Positions 44,901-56,744 of a stretch of DNA of 64,000 nucleotides are shown here, piece after piece. A program made the position numbers and the translations under genes. The stretch is from Hemicordylus capensis (lineage: Eukaryota > Chordata > Lepidosauria > Squamata > Cordylidae). The stretch is from NCBI RefSeq assembly GCF_027244095.1, contig NC_069671.1, positions 12,616,482 to 12,680,481 of the forward strand, written 5' to 3'. How positions within the stretch are numbered: position 1 is the stretch's first letter; every line of letters starts with the position of its first letter. Under the pieces are notes generated by a model, which made no database searches, was not told the origin of the DNA, and saw only the letters and a list, made by a program, of their open reading frames with translations.

Positions 44901-47900
44901 AAAACAGAAGAGAACAAAAAAACCAGGTTGCTTACCTGTAACTCATGATCTGGAGGTGATCTGTTGTCAGTCATGAGAAATGGGTTACTGCACCTGTGCA
45001 GGGACATTCTGGAGGGATTAATTAGCTCCTCTCTGGCACCCCTCCCTGCCATGCACATGCTCAGTGCTTTTCTTTTCTTGGCAGTCGGGCGCCATTTTGA
45101 TTCAACATTTTATCAAAATGTCCCGAATTCTCCATTGGCAACTGTAGCTCCGCAAGCATGCAAGCCGTTAACTTCGTCTCCGGCAAGAATGCCTGTGAGG
45201 TCTCCACTGCTGTTGTTCAATACCACTGATGACACCCTCCTGGATCAGAGGACTGAAATCTCTAATAAAACATGTTGTATTCCTCCACAAGCACTCCATC
45301 TGAGTCCATGTTTCAGGGTTTTCTGAGTGGAGTAGTAACCCATTTCTCATGACTGACAACGGATCACTTCCAGATTACCAGCATGCCTTAGTGATTAGAG
45401 TGTAGGACTAGGATTGAGGAAGTGCAAGCTCAAATCCCCATTCAGCCATGAAGCTCAGTGGGTGGATCCTGGAGCAGTCACACACTCAGCTTAACCCACC
45501 TGCCAGAGTTGTTGGGGAAACTGGGGTAGAGATGTGCAAAAAATTCAACCAATTTGATTTGAATTAGAATTGAATTTGATTTGATTAGAAACTGCTTGAA
45601 CAGAGTGGGATTTGTTCGAATCGATTTGAATTCAGATCGAATTCAAGTGAATTTGATCCAAGCTCAGATGAATTCCAATCGATTTGAATGCATCCCATTT
45701 TGTGCAAGCAGTTTCGAGTTGAATCAATTCAAATTCAATTCAAATTTGAATCGATTCAGTCAAATTTTTCCCACATCCCCAAACTGGGGAGACAGAAAAA
45801 AGAAATTAGGTATACTCTGAGCTCCTTGAAGAAAGGGTAGATGATGATAAATTCATCATCCGAGAAGTCTGCCTGTGCACATCACAACCACTGGAATAAG
45901 GCAAGTATGCCAAGGCATTCCCTTCATGCATGACGACAGTCACACAGATAAGGATACAGAAGTACACAAGGGTTATTTGCAAAAATAGTAAACAGGACAA
46001 ATTTTCTTCCTTACCTCGTCTTGCGATCGCTGCAGTCTGGGGTGTTTTTCATACAATACCATGAACAGAGCAAACATGAACATGATGAAGCCATGCCCAC
46101 AGTCTCCAAACATGACGGCAAATAAGAAAGGGAAGGTGATGATGGTGAAGAGGGCTGCGGAATGACAGGGAGAGAGAAATCTGATATTGATATCCCACAA
46201 AACTTTGGGGTCAGGGTCCATTTTGGTTTCTACATTCTATGCCACACGTGTAAACTGTCAGGGCACCTTAAGATCTCTCAGGAGGCTCTTGCAGGCACTT
46301 CTAAGGAGTGATGGGGTGTGGGGTGTGTGGCAGGAGGGGGAGAACAGGGGGATCTGAATAAGTCCCTGTTCTCAATAAATGTTTTTTTTTTACCTGCAAC
46401 AGTACCCACCTGGATTAACTTCCCTATAGCTCCCAACTCCATATGCGTCGACAATGTTTTGGAATCCAGAGGTGAATTTATTGGTGCGTATCAAAGTTGG
46501 GGGAGTTTCCTTGGTTGGTATCATGTTCATGAAAGAAGGCACTGAAGCACCACATTCTCTCTGGTTACAGAATGTACCACAGTGACAAAGCGTTAGTAAG
46601 GCAACGGTTAAAAGCTCTTGAAACCTCACTAGAACCTTTACGGCTGAAGCTTAACAGGTCCTGCTGCTTCATGCAAAAAGGCACTTCTAGTATCTTGTTT
46701 CTCACAACGGCCAATCAGATGCCTGCAGGAGGTCCTCACAAATAAGGCAGGAAGACAACAGCCCTTTCCTGCTATTGCACCCCAGCAGCTGGTATCTATT
46801 GGCATACTGCCCTTAAACAGGGAAGCTCCATTAGAACCCTCAGATAGATTCTTGCACCTTCATGAATTTGTTTAATACCCTTTATAGTAGCGGCGTTCTG
46901 AATCTCTGGCCAATATCATAGGCTAACCCCAAGGTTCCAGTATTATGAACAAATACTTTACCAACTTTCTCCACTCCATGGCCAATTGCATAAACCACTA
47001 TCATGTCCTTGTTCCCCGCCATCTTTTTTTCCTCAATGAAAAAGCCCCAAATGCTTCAGGCTTCCCTCCTCATAGGAAAGGTGCTCCAGCCCTGCTCACT
47101 GTGGATGCTCTTTGTGGTGCCTTTCCCAGCTTGACAAAGCACACGGAGTCCCGCAATCCATGAGGATTACAGGCCATCCTTTCCTCTTGCGTAATAACAT
47201 TCAGTTGGACATTCATGCTAACAGCCTTGCATGCTACTCATTGCCAGGGCAGCACCAACCCCACTGTTTGAATCTGGTCCACTCACAGATCCTTCCTCGA
47301 GGGCTCGGCGCAACTTTGGCAGGTCAGCCATTGGGCACCAGACCTCCGCAATCAGGCATTTGTTAGTGACATCAAAGCTGCAGAGGTTGAGCACATGATA
47401 AATGGCCTTCATCTTCTTCACTTGGACATCCCAGGTGTAGATGGATTCAGACGCTTTACAGAGCACTTGCCGTAAATAATCTTCTGTTTTACGCAGCACC
47501 TTAAAAAGTGTAAACAATTGAATCCTATACAACCAGGAAGGGCATTGTACCAATGAAGTCAATTTTACAACAAACTGGCCAAGTTCTCTCTGACTTCTAT
47601 CGATATTCCAGGTGGGCCTTTTAACATTTATACAATTACTAGTAAAACAGCTTGCAGTTTGCAAGAATCTTAATGACTTATCTCGCTGTGACTCTAGTCT
47701 TTCCCTGGCTCTGTGAAGTCTCATTCCCCATGCTTTCCAACAGGAGAGCTTCTCCAGATTTTCCAGGAGAGTAATGAAGTTTCCCGGGGTTTGGGATTTT
47801 TTTTGGTAGTCTGGGCAAGGTCTGGAACCTACTTGTGAAAACAGCATGTTACTACCTTTTGTGGTTTGTCTGGGAGTTTCATGTTAGTGAGTGAGTGAGT

Positions 47901-50674
47901 GAGGCCCAAGCAACTTTACATTGTTATAGACACAATGGTCCAACAGCTGTGGATCCAAGTTTCAGAACCCCTGTATTGACATATTCTACAAGAATATTTG
48001 CTAAATGGCTATCTTTATCTTCCTTGCTGGAAAAGAAGGGGCACCTGTGATTTTCAACTCACAATATTAAGATCCTGAATGCGAACTTGGAGTCCTTCAA
48101 TAACTGTTCGGCGTTCCTCAGGAGTGCTCGGATAGGGGTAGATATGACAGTGATAGCTGGGGAGGGGAAAAATTATACATTTTACAAAGAATAGTTTAAG
48201 AAAGGAGGCAAGAACAGGGCTGTACATTCTACAAGGCTGAAGTCCACACATCTCTGGTTAAGGAAGTTTCATGTAAGTTCCACCACAAAGCATACTTCTT
48301 ATGCAGCTACTGTATAAGGAATTTACGGGCTGCAGAACAGGACAACCTGTATGTTAGGACCAAAATCGATAAGATGAAGCTGTCTGTAGCAAATACCAGA
48401 GGATAGCAAGTATGAAATGCACCATTATACGTATGCCAACTCTTACCAGTCACATATCTTCTTAACTTTCTGGCCTATCTGTTCACCCCAGTAGGATATT
48501 AAGAAAACAAACCACTTGGTAGGTTCTCCCTGAAAAATGAACAAATATTGGTCATTTCAACTTTGGTTTACATTCCCACTACAACTGGTAGATTGGTCAT
48601 TCACACAAGAGTAGATACACATTTTTTTTTAAGCTTTTGGTGTTCAAAAGGGACAGAGGGACTTCTGTACATTGTGAAGTGATACCATACATACTCACTC
48701 ACATATGATACCCAGGGCTCAAAGCTTAAAATTCAAAAAATGAACAGCAACACCATGGTTTACTTGTTTAGCTAAGTTCTGCAAATGAAGGAGTATATTA
48801 AAAAAAATCCTGCTTGTTACCTTGCAAACAGAAAGGCAAGTTAACTGTGAACCACAGTGAAGTACTACATCAAAGAGCAAACCATAGTTAACCCAAGCTC
48901 ACTTCAAATCATGATTTGTGAACAACTTTAATTGTAGGTATTCAGACCTAGAATTCTAGGTATTCAGAAGAGCTGGTCTTGTAGTAGCAAGCATGACTTG
49001 TCCCCTTAAGATGTGTGAGCACTGTAAGATATTCCCCTTAGGGGATGAAAGATTTCTGCCTACAACCTTGGTGAAGCCGCTGCCAGTCTGTGTAGACAAT
49101 ACTGAGCTAGATGGACCAATGGTCCAACTCAGTATATGGCAACTTCCTATGTTCCTATGACCAAGCTTAACCATGGTTAACCCCCTGGTTAAAAATGCAA
49201 CAAACCCTGGATAAGCATTGTGTCTGTACAGAGATGTATTCACAGGCGTTCCAAGCTTGTGTGCAGATGCATTCTTAAAATGAGTGCCACTCACTGTGTC
49301 AGGATGTTCCAGATACTCCTCCAGTTCGGAATAAGAAAGAATCGTATATCCCTTGCAGACATGCCACAGCATTTTTTCAAAGGATTCCATTTTTGCTCTG
49401 TCAACTAAGCCAGATACAAATCTACATTTAAGAGAGAGAGAGATGCACAAGAGACTATAGGAACAAGCTTGAAAATGCCAGGCAGTGGTATTCAGGCTCA
49501 TGCTTTATGGATGCCTACCCCAGTTTGGCCCCGAGCCGGTGCATGCAGTTGTAGTCCGCTAAAGGCTCATTTTCTGAAGATGGGAATTCTTCATAGTTCG
49601 TCTGTAAACAGGACTCAAACTAAAAATGAAATGAAAGTGGAAGGGAAATGGGATTTTTAGAAACTTTAGCGGTATCAAAGTTGCCTCAGAGAGTAATACA
49701 CTAGACAGGCTCTATCTAAGCACATCATCATAATTGCACTTCTTATACAGGCACAGTCATGACTGCATATTAAGGAAGAGGAGTTGAACTGCTTTCTACA
49801 ATGTTATAAGCCTGGGTATTCTAAGTGCTGAAAGCCCAACACCAACACACACACCCCAAAATGTCAAACTGAGCAAAAAACTTCTATGTAATTATGAATG
49901 GCACAATCTAGCCAAGTTTCTGACAGAAATTCATTCCATCCAGAAATTGCCAAAGTATAAGCATTTTAACATTTTCCATTTTGAGGCAGAAGTCTAGTGA
50001 CAAGTTTCATTGCCTATTTTTGCTGCTTTAAATGCTTCTAAAGACTTGAGGAAATTGCAAGGTCTTTCCCTCCCTGTTCTCATGAAAATCCATTGTGCCT
50101 TTAAAAAGTTACTAATTTTTAAAGTCTTGTTTAAAACAGGCTAATTTCACTTTTTAAAATGTTATTTGTATTAAATACACTAGAGTTTCCATAGTCTACC
50201 AAACCTTTTACAATTTAAATCTTTTACAATTTACAAAAGGAGAGGACATTATGAAGATTTCTTAATAGATAAGGTACAACCCATCTGTGCAAGGTGATCC
50301 AGGGTCTGCCCTCTTGCTTAAGGACCTCAGAAGTGGCCTTGCAGAAAGCAACCCACAGACCTCCTGGACCAGCTTTTTTTTTTTGCAAGAACTCCAGAAT
50401 TCACAAGCACTGGACAGGCCCAGCCTACCTCCTGCGTGCCCCAATTTAAAGAGTAGCACAAAAGGGACAGAGTAGGCCTGGGAAATCCATGCTGTACCTC
50501 AGCTGTTCTTCTGACAAAGGATCGAGTGACCCGCAGCATGTAAGTATATTCTGTCAGTTCCAGGAGGTTTTTCCTCAGCTTTTCTTTGTTTTTTGTCACT
50601 TCTCTCAACTCCATCTCCAGCTTCTGCAATTGCTCCTACAGGGAAGGGAAAGAGCATGTCAGCATTTCTAATCT

Positions 50675-50729
<55 letters not shown>

Positions 50730-53700
50730 GCACACACATGCACACGCAACCCAAACCAAGTGTTTATTTCCAAATTATGCATCAGGTCTAAACATCGGCC
50801 ACTACCGTTCCCTGTTTGATTACAAAACCCAAGAAAGCTGTGAAACTCACTGGGTGACTCTGAACAGGTCCCTCAGTTCAACCTGCCTCACAGGATTATT
50901 GCAAGGTTATTGTTTACACTTATCATTACACTCCTTCCTCCAAGGCACTCAGGGTAACACTCGTACTTCTTCCTACCTGATCCTCCCAGCAGCCTGTGAG
51001 GAGCCGAGGCTGAGAGTGACTTGCCCAAGGTCATGACTGCATGGTGATCTGAACCCCAGTCTAGACACTAACCACTAAACCTCACTGGATTATAATAAAT
51101 CCCTGGTATTTCCAGGTAGGGATAAATAAATCAGTCAAAATAAATACTACTTTGAGCTTCTGGAGGAACTGCAAGCATTCAAACATGAAACCCACCAAAT
51201 TTTCATGACTGGAGATTTTCAAAAATTTCCCCAGCTAATGAAAGACAAATGGGTCTACTGCCAGCATTTAATTTCTGAAGACCCCTGTTCCCAAAGTTAC
51301 CTGGATCTCCAACATCTGCTTAAATGGAGGGGCAACAGCAGTAGTATCTCCTTCTGGAAGATAGATGTCTGCTTTCTTAATTTCTTGTACCAAGTATCCT
51401 GGAGAAAGCAGAAACAAAGAAATTTTTAAAGAAGAATTCTAACCTCAAAAAGTTCGTACATATGTCAGTTTGTGATGGGGGAAGGGGGAAAGGGGAAAGG
51501 GGAAAGGGGAAAGGGGAAAGGGGAAAGGGGAAAGGGGAAAGGGGAAAGGGGAAAGTTCCTTCAGCCCTCCAAGGCAGCAGTTTTTGAAATTCTTATCCTT
51601 GGGGAATCTTATCCACAATTTGTCTGCCAAGGAGCCTTTGCAGGGGAACCACTGGGCATTGCCAAGGAGGATGGGCACATTCTAGATGCTCAAACTAAGT
51701 GCAAGGCGATGGACAGGACAAGCAGGTCTCACAGCACCAGACACAACCGAGTGTGGATTACAGAAAGTGATACCCTCTCCCTTACCAAGTGCAATATGCA
51801 GAGAAATATCAGACAAGCTTTCTTTCTGGGAAACATGTTCATTATTCCTGATATTCTGTCAGTGGAACCTATCCAAGGAACTCTGGAGATGGTCCTAGGA
51901 ACACAAGCTTGAAAAACCCTACTCTGAAGATCATACGAATGTAGCATCATCTGCCATCATTCTTTAATTACAGGTCTCCTCCATTCACATATACAGACAG
52001 TAGAGCATGCTGGCTAGAATGTTGGATTAGCATCAGGGAGAGGCAAGTTTTAATCCACACTCAGTTAAACTCACTGGATTATCTTGGATTAGTCTCTTAG
52101 CCTAACCTATTACACAGGGTTGTTGTGTGGCTAAAAATGTGGGCAGTGGAAACCATGCACATCAGCTTGAACTCCTTGGAGGGAGGAGGGAATAAAAATG
52201 AAGAAATACAGAAGTGGCAGGGGGACATCCCATTTTAAGAACAAAAGGAGCCTGAGATGAGAATTTAACACTCCTCTGCAAGGGTCCATCGCCTCGGACA
52301 CCTTCCCCCTAGCCTAGCTGATATCCAGCATCAGAGCCTGGCTTCAGTAAAAGAAGAATGGGCAAAGGACTACAGGAAGGGGAGGACACAGTTCTCCCCC
52401 CCTCCACATTCCTCCTCTGATACTCAGATCAGATCTTCACCCCACCCCAGTTTAAACATGAATGTGGTAGACACTCAATTAAGCCAGGCCTTGAGAAATT
52501 TTCTTTGGATCTAGGAGCCAGCCCCAAAATGTGGGAGTCAGACAAAGTTACTGGATTTAGTGACAGACACTGTGGAGGGGGAGGGGAAATGGGCTTTATC
52601 CCCTTTCAGGCAACAAACGTAGAGCAGAAACAGGGCTGCCTGGGACAAAGAACAAATTTATTAAGTAACTTTCTCTGAGAATCCTAGTTCAGGCACTGCT
52701 GTTACATTTCTAGGTGCCATGGCTCCCTGGCGCCTGGGATTTGTCAAGCCCCAGATTAAACACACACCATTTCAGCAGTAACAAACAGCTTGGCCCCAAG
52801 AGGCTGTAGAAAGATTTCTGTCGGAAGCTGCTGACAAGGGCCACCTCTCCCTTGACCACACAAATCAAAAGGCCTTGGTCTGCAGCAACAACTTGCAAGA
52901 GGCTGAGGAACGCTCCATGTCATTAGAATAAACAACAGCAGCAGGAGATGGAAAGAAAGCAACTCACCTGGCAGCCCATTTCAAACTCAGGACACTGGCC
53001 CAAAATAACAACTGCTTCACCCCCTAATCCAACAGCTGAGAAGCACAAGAATGCAATTAAGCAACACCTTTGTCGTCAGTCAGCAGCACTGGAGAGTTCA
53101 ATAGCTCCCAGTCACATTAATAGGCTTATCTCCCCTGCTCCCCGCCCCCCATCAGGAACCCACCTCAGGCTCTAAACAGAGCAGCTCCAGTTCCTTGGAA
53201 GGGGGAGAGAAGCACTGAGGCAGCACAAAAGCTGATCCCAGTGAGGTTGAGCAGACCGAGAATTGGGCTTCGACCAAGTAAACTCTCAGTTTGACTGATG
53301 GCAGAATATGTATTCTTCCTTATGGAAGTCAACTCAGTGGTGGTGGGGATTCCACAAGTGAAAATGGCCAGGAGGGACTTCTCTGAGAAAGCACAGCTGA
53401 TTGCTTGGACAGGCCACCTCCCCATCCCCAGCGCTTCACATATCAGGATGCTGCAAGCATACCCTGCGCTTCCAAAGCTTACCTAGAATCCTCTCCATTT
53501 CTTCACACTTCTTCACTTCACCCACATATTTCCTCTGGAACACACTAGTGCTTGGATTGAGCTAGAGAGAAGGAAAACATGGTTTGCCATAGAAGAAGGT
53601 TCAGCTCAGAAGTTCATGAATTACGGCCTACAGTGGGGCTTCCCAAACTTGCTCCCCGAGATGCTCTTGGAACACAATGACACTGCATAATGGGAGTTGT

Positions 53701-56700
53701 AGTCCAATAATATCTGGGCACCCAAGGTGAGGAACTCCTAACCTACAAGATCAGTTCAAAAGGCAATGGCCTACTCTGGATTCCGGCTTCATTTTCAAAC
53801 AAACCACAGTTTCCTGTTATGCCTGAGCTTGATCTGGTTCTACATCTGTGTCCTAGAAATTTGTTTTATATACTGTATTTACCTGAATCCAAGACTAAGT
53901 CTTGTTCAAGTTGTTTGATGCTAGAAAAGGGGCTGGGTCACTTTAAATTCCGAGTCCTTTTCCTTTTCATTCAATGCAAGTATAACTTAATTTATTTATT
54001 ACATTTTTATACCACCTACCCCAGATGGCTAATATAAAAACAGATAAAAATAAATAACTCATTAAAACAAAATTAAAATCAGTTTAGAATCATTTCAGTA
54101 CTCACTAAAGGCCAAGCTAAAAAGATGTGTCTCTAGGACTCTTTTAAAGGCTGCTAAAACTCTTAAGCCTCTGATATCCATAGGGAGTGCATTCCAGGGT
54201 CCAAGAGTAGATACAGAGATGGTCTGATCCTGAGTTGCCACCAGGCAAGCTGGCAGCAGCCAGAGACAGACCTCTCCTGATGACCTTAAAGTGCAGTGAG
54301 GATCACAGTGAAGAAAGCGCTCTCCCAGGTAACCCAGTCCTAAGCTGTTAAGGGCTTTAAAGGTAGTTACCAGCACTTTGCATTTTGCCCAGAAACATAT
54401 CAGCCAGTGCATCTTTTTAAAAAACAGGCATAATGTGGTCTCTCCGAGAAGTCGCAGAAACCAATCTGGCTGCTGCATTTTGAACTTACTGAAGTTTCCA
54501 AACAACATACAAAGGCAGCCCCACGTAGAGCACATTGCAGTAGTCAAGCCTAGAGGTTATGAGAGAACACACCACAGTTCTGAGATCACTGTCTTCAAGG
54601 AACGGATGCAGCTGTCATATCAACTGATAGTTGTATTTAACCTGTATTTTTTAAGGGGGTCACCTTAAATTCAGAGTCATCTTCTATTCAAGTAAATACG
54701 GGTATAAAACTTGTTTCTTAATTTTCTCCTTTTCACCTTGTACTGTATCTACCTCAAACACTGCCAAAAATGGTTTTTGGCCTACAATTCCCATCATCCA
54801 CAGTCACAGTGGCCAGTAGACAGGGATGAAGGGAACTGTAGGCCAAGAACAGCTGGAGGGCAGCAGTTGGACACCCCTGCACTAGATCCAGTCACTGCCT
54901 TGAGGCTCCTATTCAGGTCATGTGTAAAACTGTCTCCTGCCAGCAACCAGCTGGAAATGTGTTCAAAATGCAAAGCTCCCTTGGCAAAAGCAAGTGACTG
55001 TGGTGCTTCAATGAGACAGGTTTTGCCTGCCTACTGCATAACTGAAGAACCACCAGCTGTCCAGTGTAAAGCAAAGGGTGGAGCAACAGCTCAGTTTTAA
55101 CGGGTGGTTCATAAACAAATACCTGCATGATCTTTGCTCAACAGCTGAGGCATAATTATGTGTTCTGTTCAGAAATCAAAATGGGAACTGGAAGGTGAGG
55201 AATGACCGGAGGATATTAGCAAGCAATCTGATAAGCAAGCAATCTGATAAAGACAAAGACTCTGCAATCCAGGAAGCACTTTGGATTCTTGCCATTCCTT
55301 ACTAGTGCCTGTTGGAGCTGCAATTTGCTGCAAAAGCTGGTACCACAAAGTCAGGAAGCAAAGCCCAAATGATACATGGAAACTCATCGCAGGTCCCCTG
55401 ATCACAGGAGGCAAGAAGAGTTTCATTCATAGTTTTCTCTAAGCACCTGGTTGCGCAACAGGAAGCTAAAGATATTTCCCAGTCAGTAAGGACTATAAAC
55501 TTCATTAGAACAAAACTGCATTCAAGAGGCTTGACGAGAGTGACAAGTGCATGGAACTAGCCGAGCGATCCTTGAGATCCCAGCCATCAACTGAAAAACG
55601 TTCTGTACACCGACATCCTGACCCTAGGTACGTTTAACCAGAATTCATGGTTGTCAGTTTCAATGGCACACACTTGCAAGGAAGTGGCTTAGAACAATAG
55701 TCTTGAAGTGCAACATAAGTGGATAAGGAAGACGTTAGTAATTTGCACTGCATTATTAATATGGTAGAGAACAGGTCTTGTGGCAGTGAGCATAAATTGT
55801 CCCCTCTGCTAAACAGGGTTCGCCTTGATTTGCATTTGGATAGGTGACTACACGTGAACACTGTTTGCTGCAAGCTCTTCCCCTTAAGGGATGGGGAGAA
55901 GAAGTGGAAGAACACCTGCCTGCTTGCATGCAGAAGGCTCCAAATTCAACCCCTGGCAGCATCTCCAGGCAGGAAAGACTCCTGCCTGAAACCTTGGAGA
56001 GCTGCTGCCAGTCAGTGTAGACAATACTGAGCTGGGTGGACCAATGTTCTGCCTTGGTAGAAGGCAGCTTCCCATGTCCCTGTTCACTGTTTGCTGCTGC
56101 CTGAAGATCTGCATTGCAGCAGAACAGGGAGGAATGTGAGGAAATAGGCCCCTTCAGAAACAACAATAAGAGGCATATTATCCTTCCTAAAAATCTAAAT
56201 ATCATGCAGGTTGGAGTTGATATTTTCTAGTATTTGAGCACAGGGCAATCCCATTTTCCAAGATGACTTGTCCTGCACCTACACAAGAGGTAGCTTTATA
56301 CCATTCTTCACACACCCACACACCAATAGCTCAGTACTAAATTGTCTACTCTGACTGGCAGCAGCTCTCCAGGGTTTCAGACAGAGATACTTCCCAGCCC
56401 TACCTGGAATTGAACCTGGGACTTTCTGCATGCAAATCAGGTGCTTTTCCACTGAGCTAATCCTCCTTCCTTTTTGCTTATTAGCATTACAAAGTATTAA
56501 TACCACCAAAAAGGGAAATCCTCCAAACGAAAAAGAATCTCTTGTTTTGGCTGAGTAGGATATGCCCCAAGAATGAAAGTAATGACAGTCTAAGTGCTAC
56601 TTGGTGGCATTTCCTCTTGCATTTTTAATCTGCATTGCATTTTATGCTTAGGTTAGTCTTAATGTTTACACTTCTCTTGAGCTCGATCTCTCTCTCTCTC

Positions 56701-56703
56701 TTT

Positions 56704-56744
<41 letters not shown>

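Noticed and set aside
50593-51036. 147-codon open frame across the TG repeat
   Set aside because: Its length comes from the dinucleotide run (VCVCVC); antisense to ATP6V0A2 exon 4.
51475-51556. CRISPR-like direct repeats
   Set aside because: Pure heptamer tandem repeat without spacers, in a vertebrate intron.
51472-51912. 146-codon open frame starting in the GGGGAAA repeat
   Set aside because: Repeat-driven [10 protein letters not shown] start and no family match.
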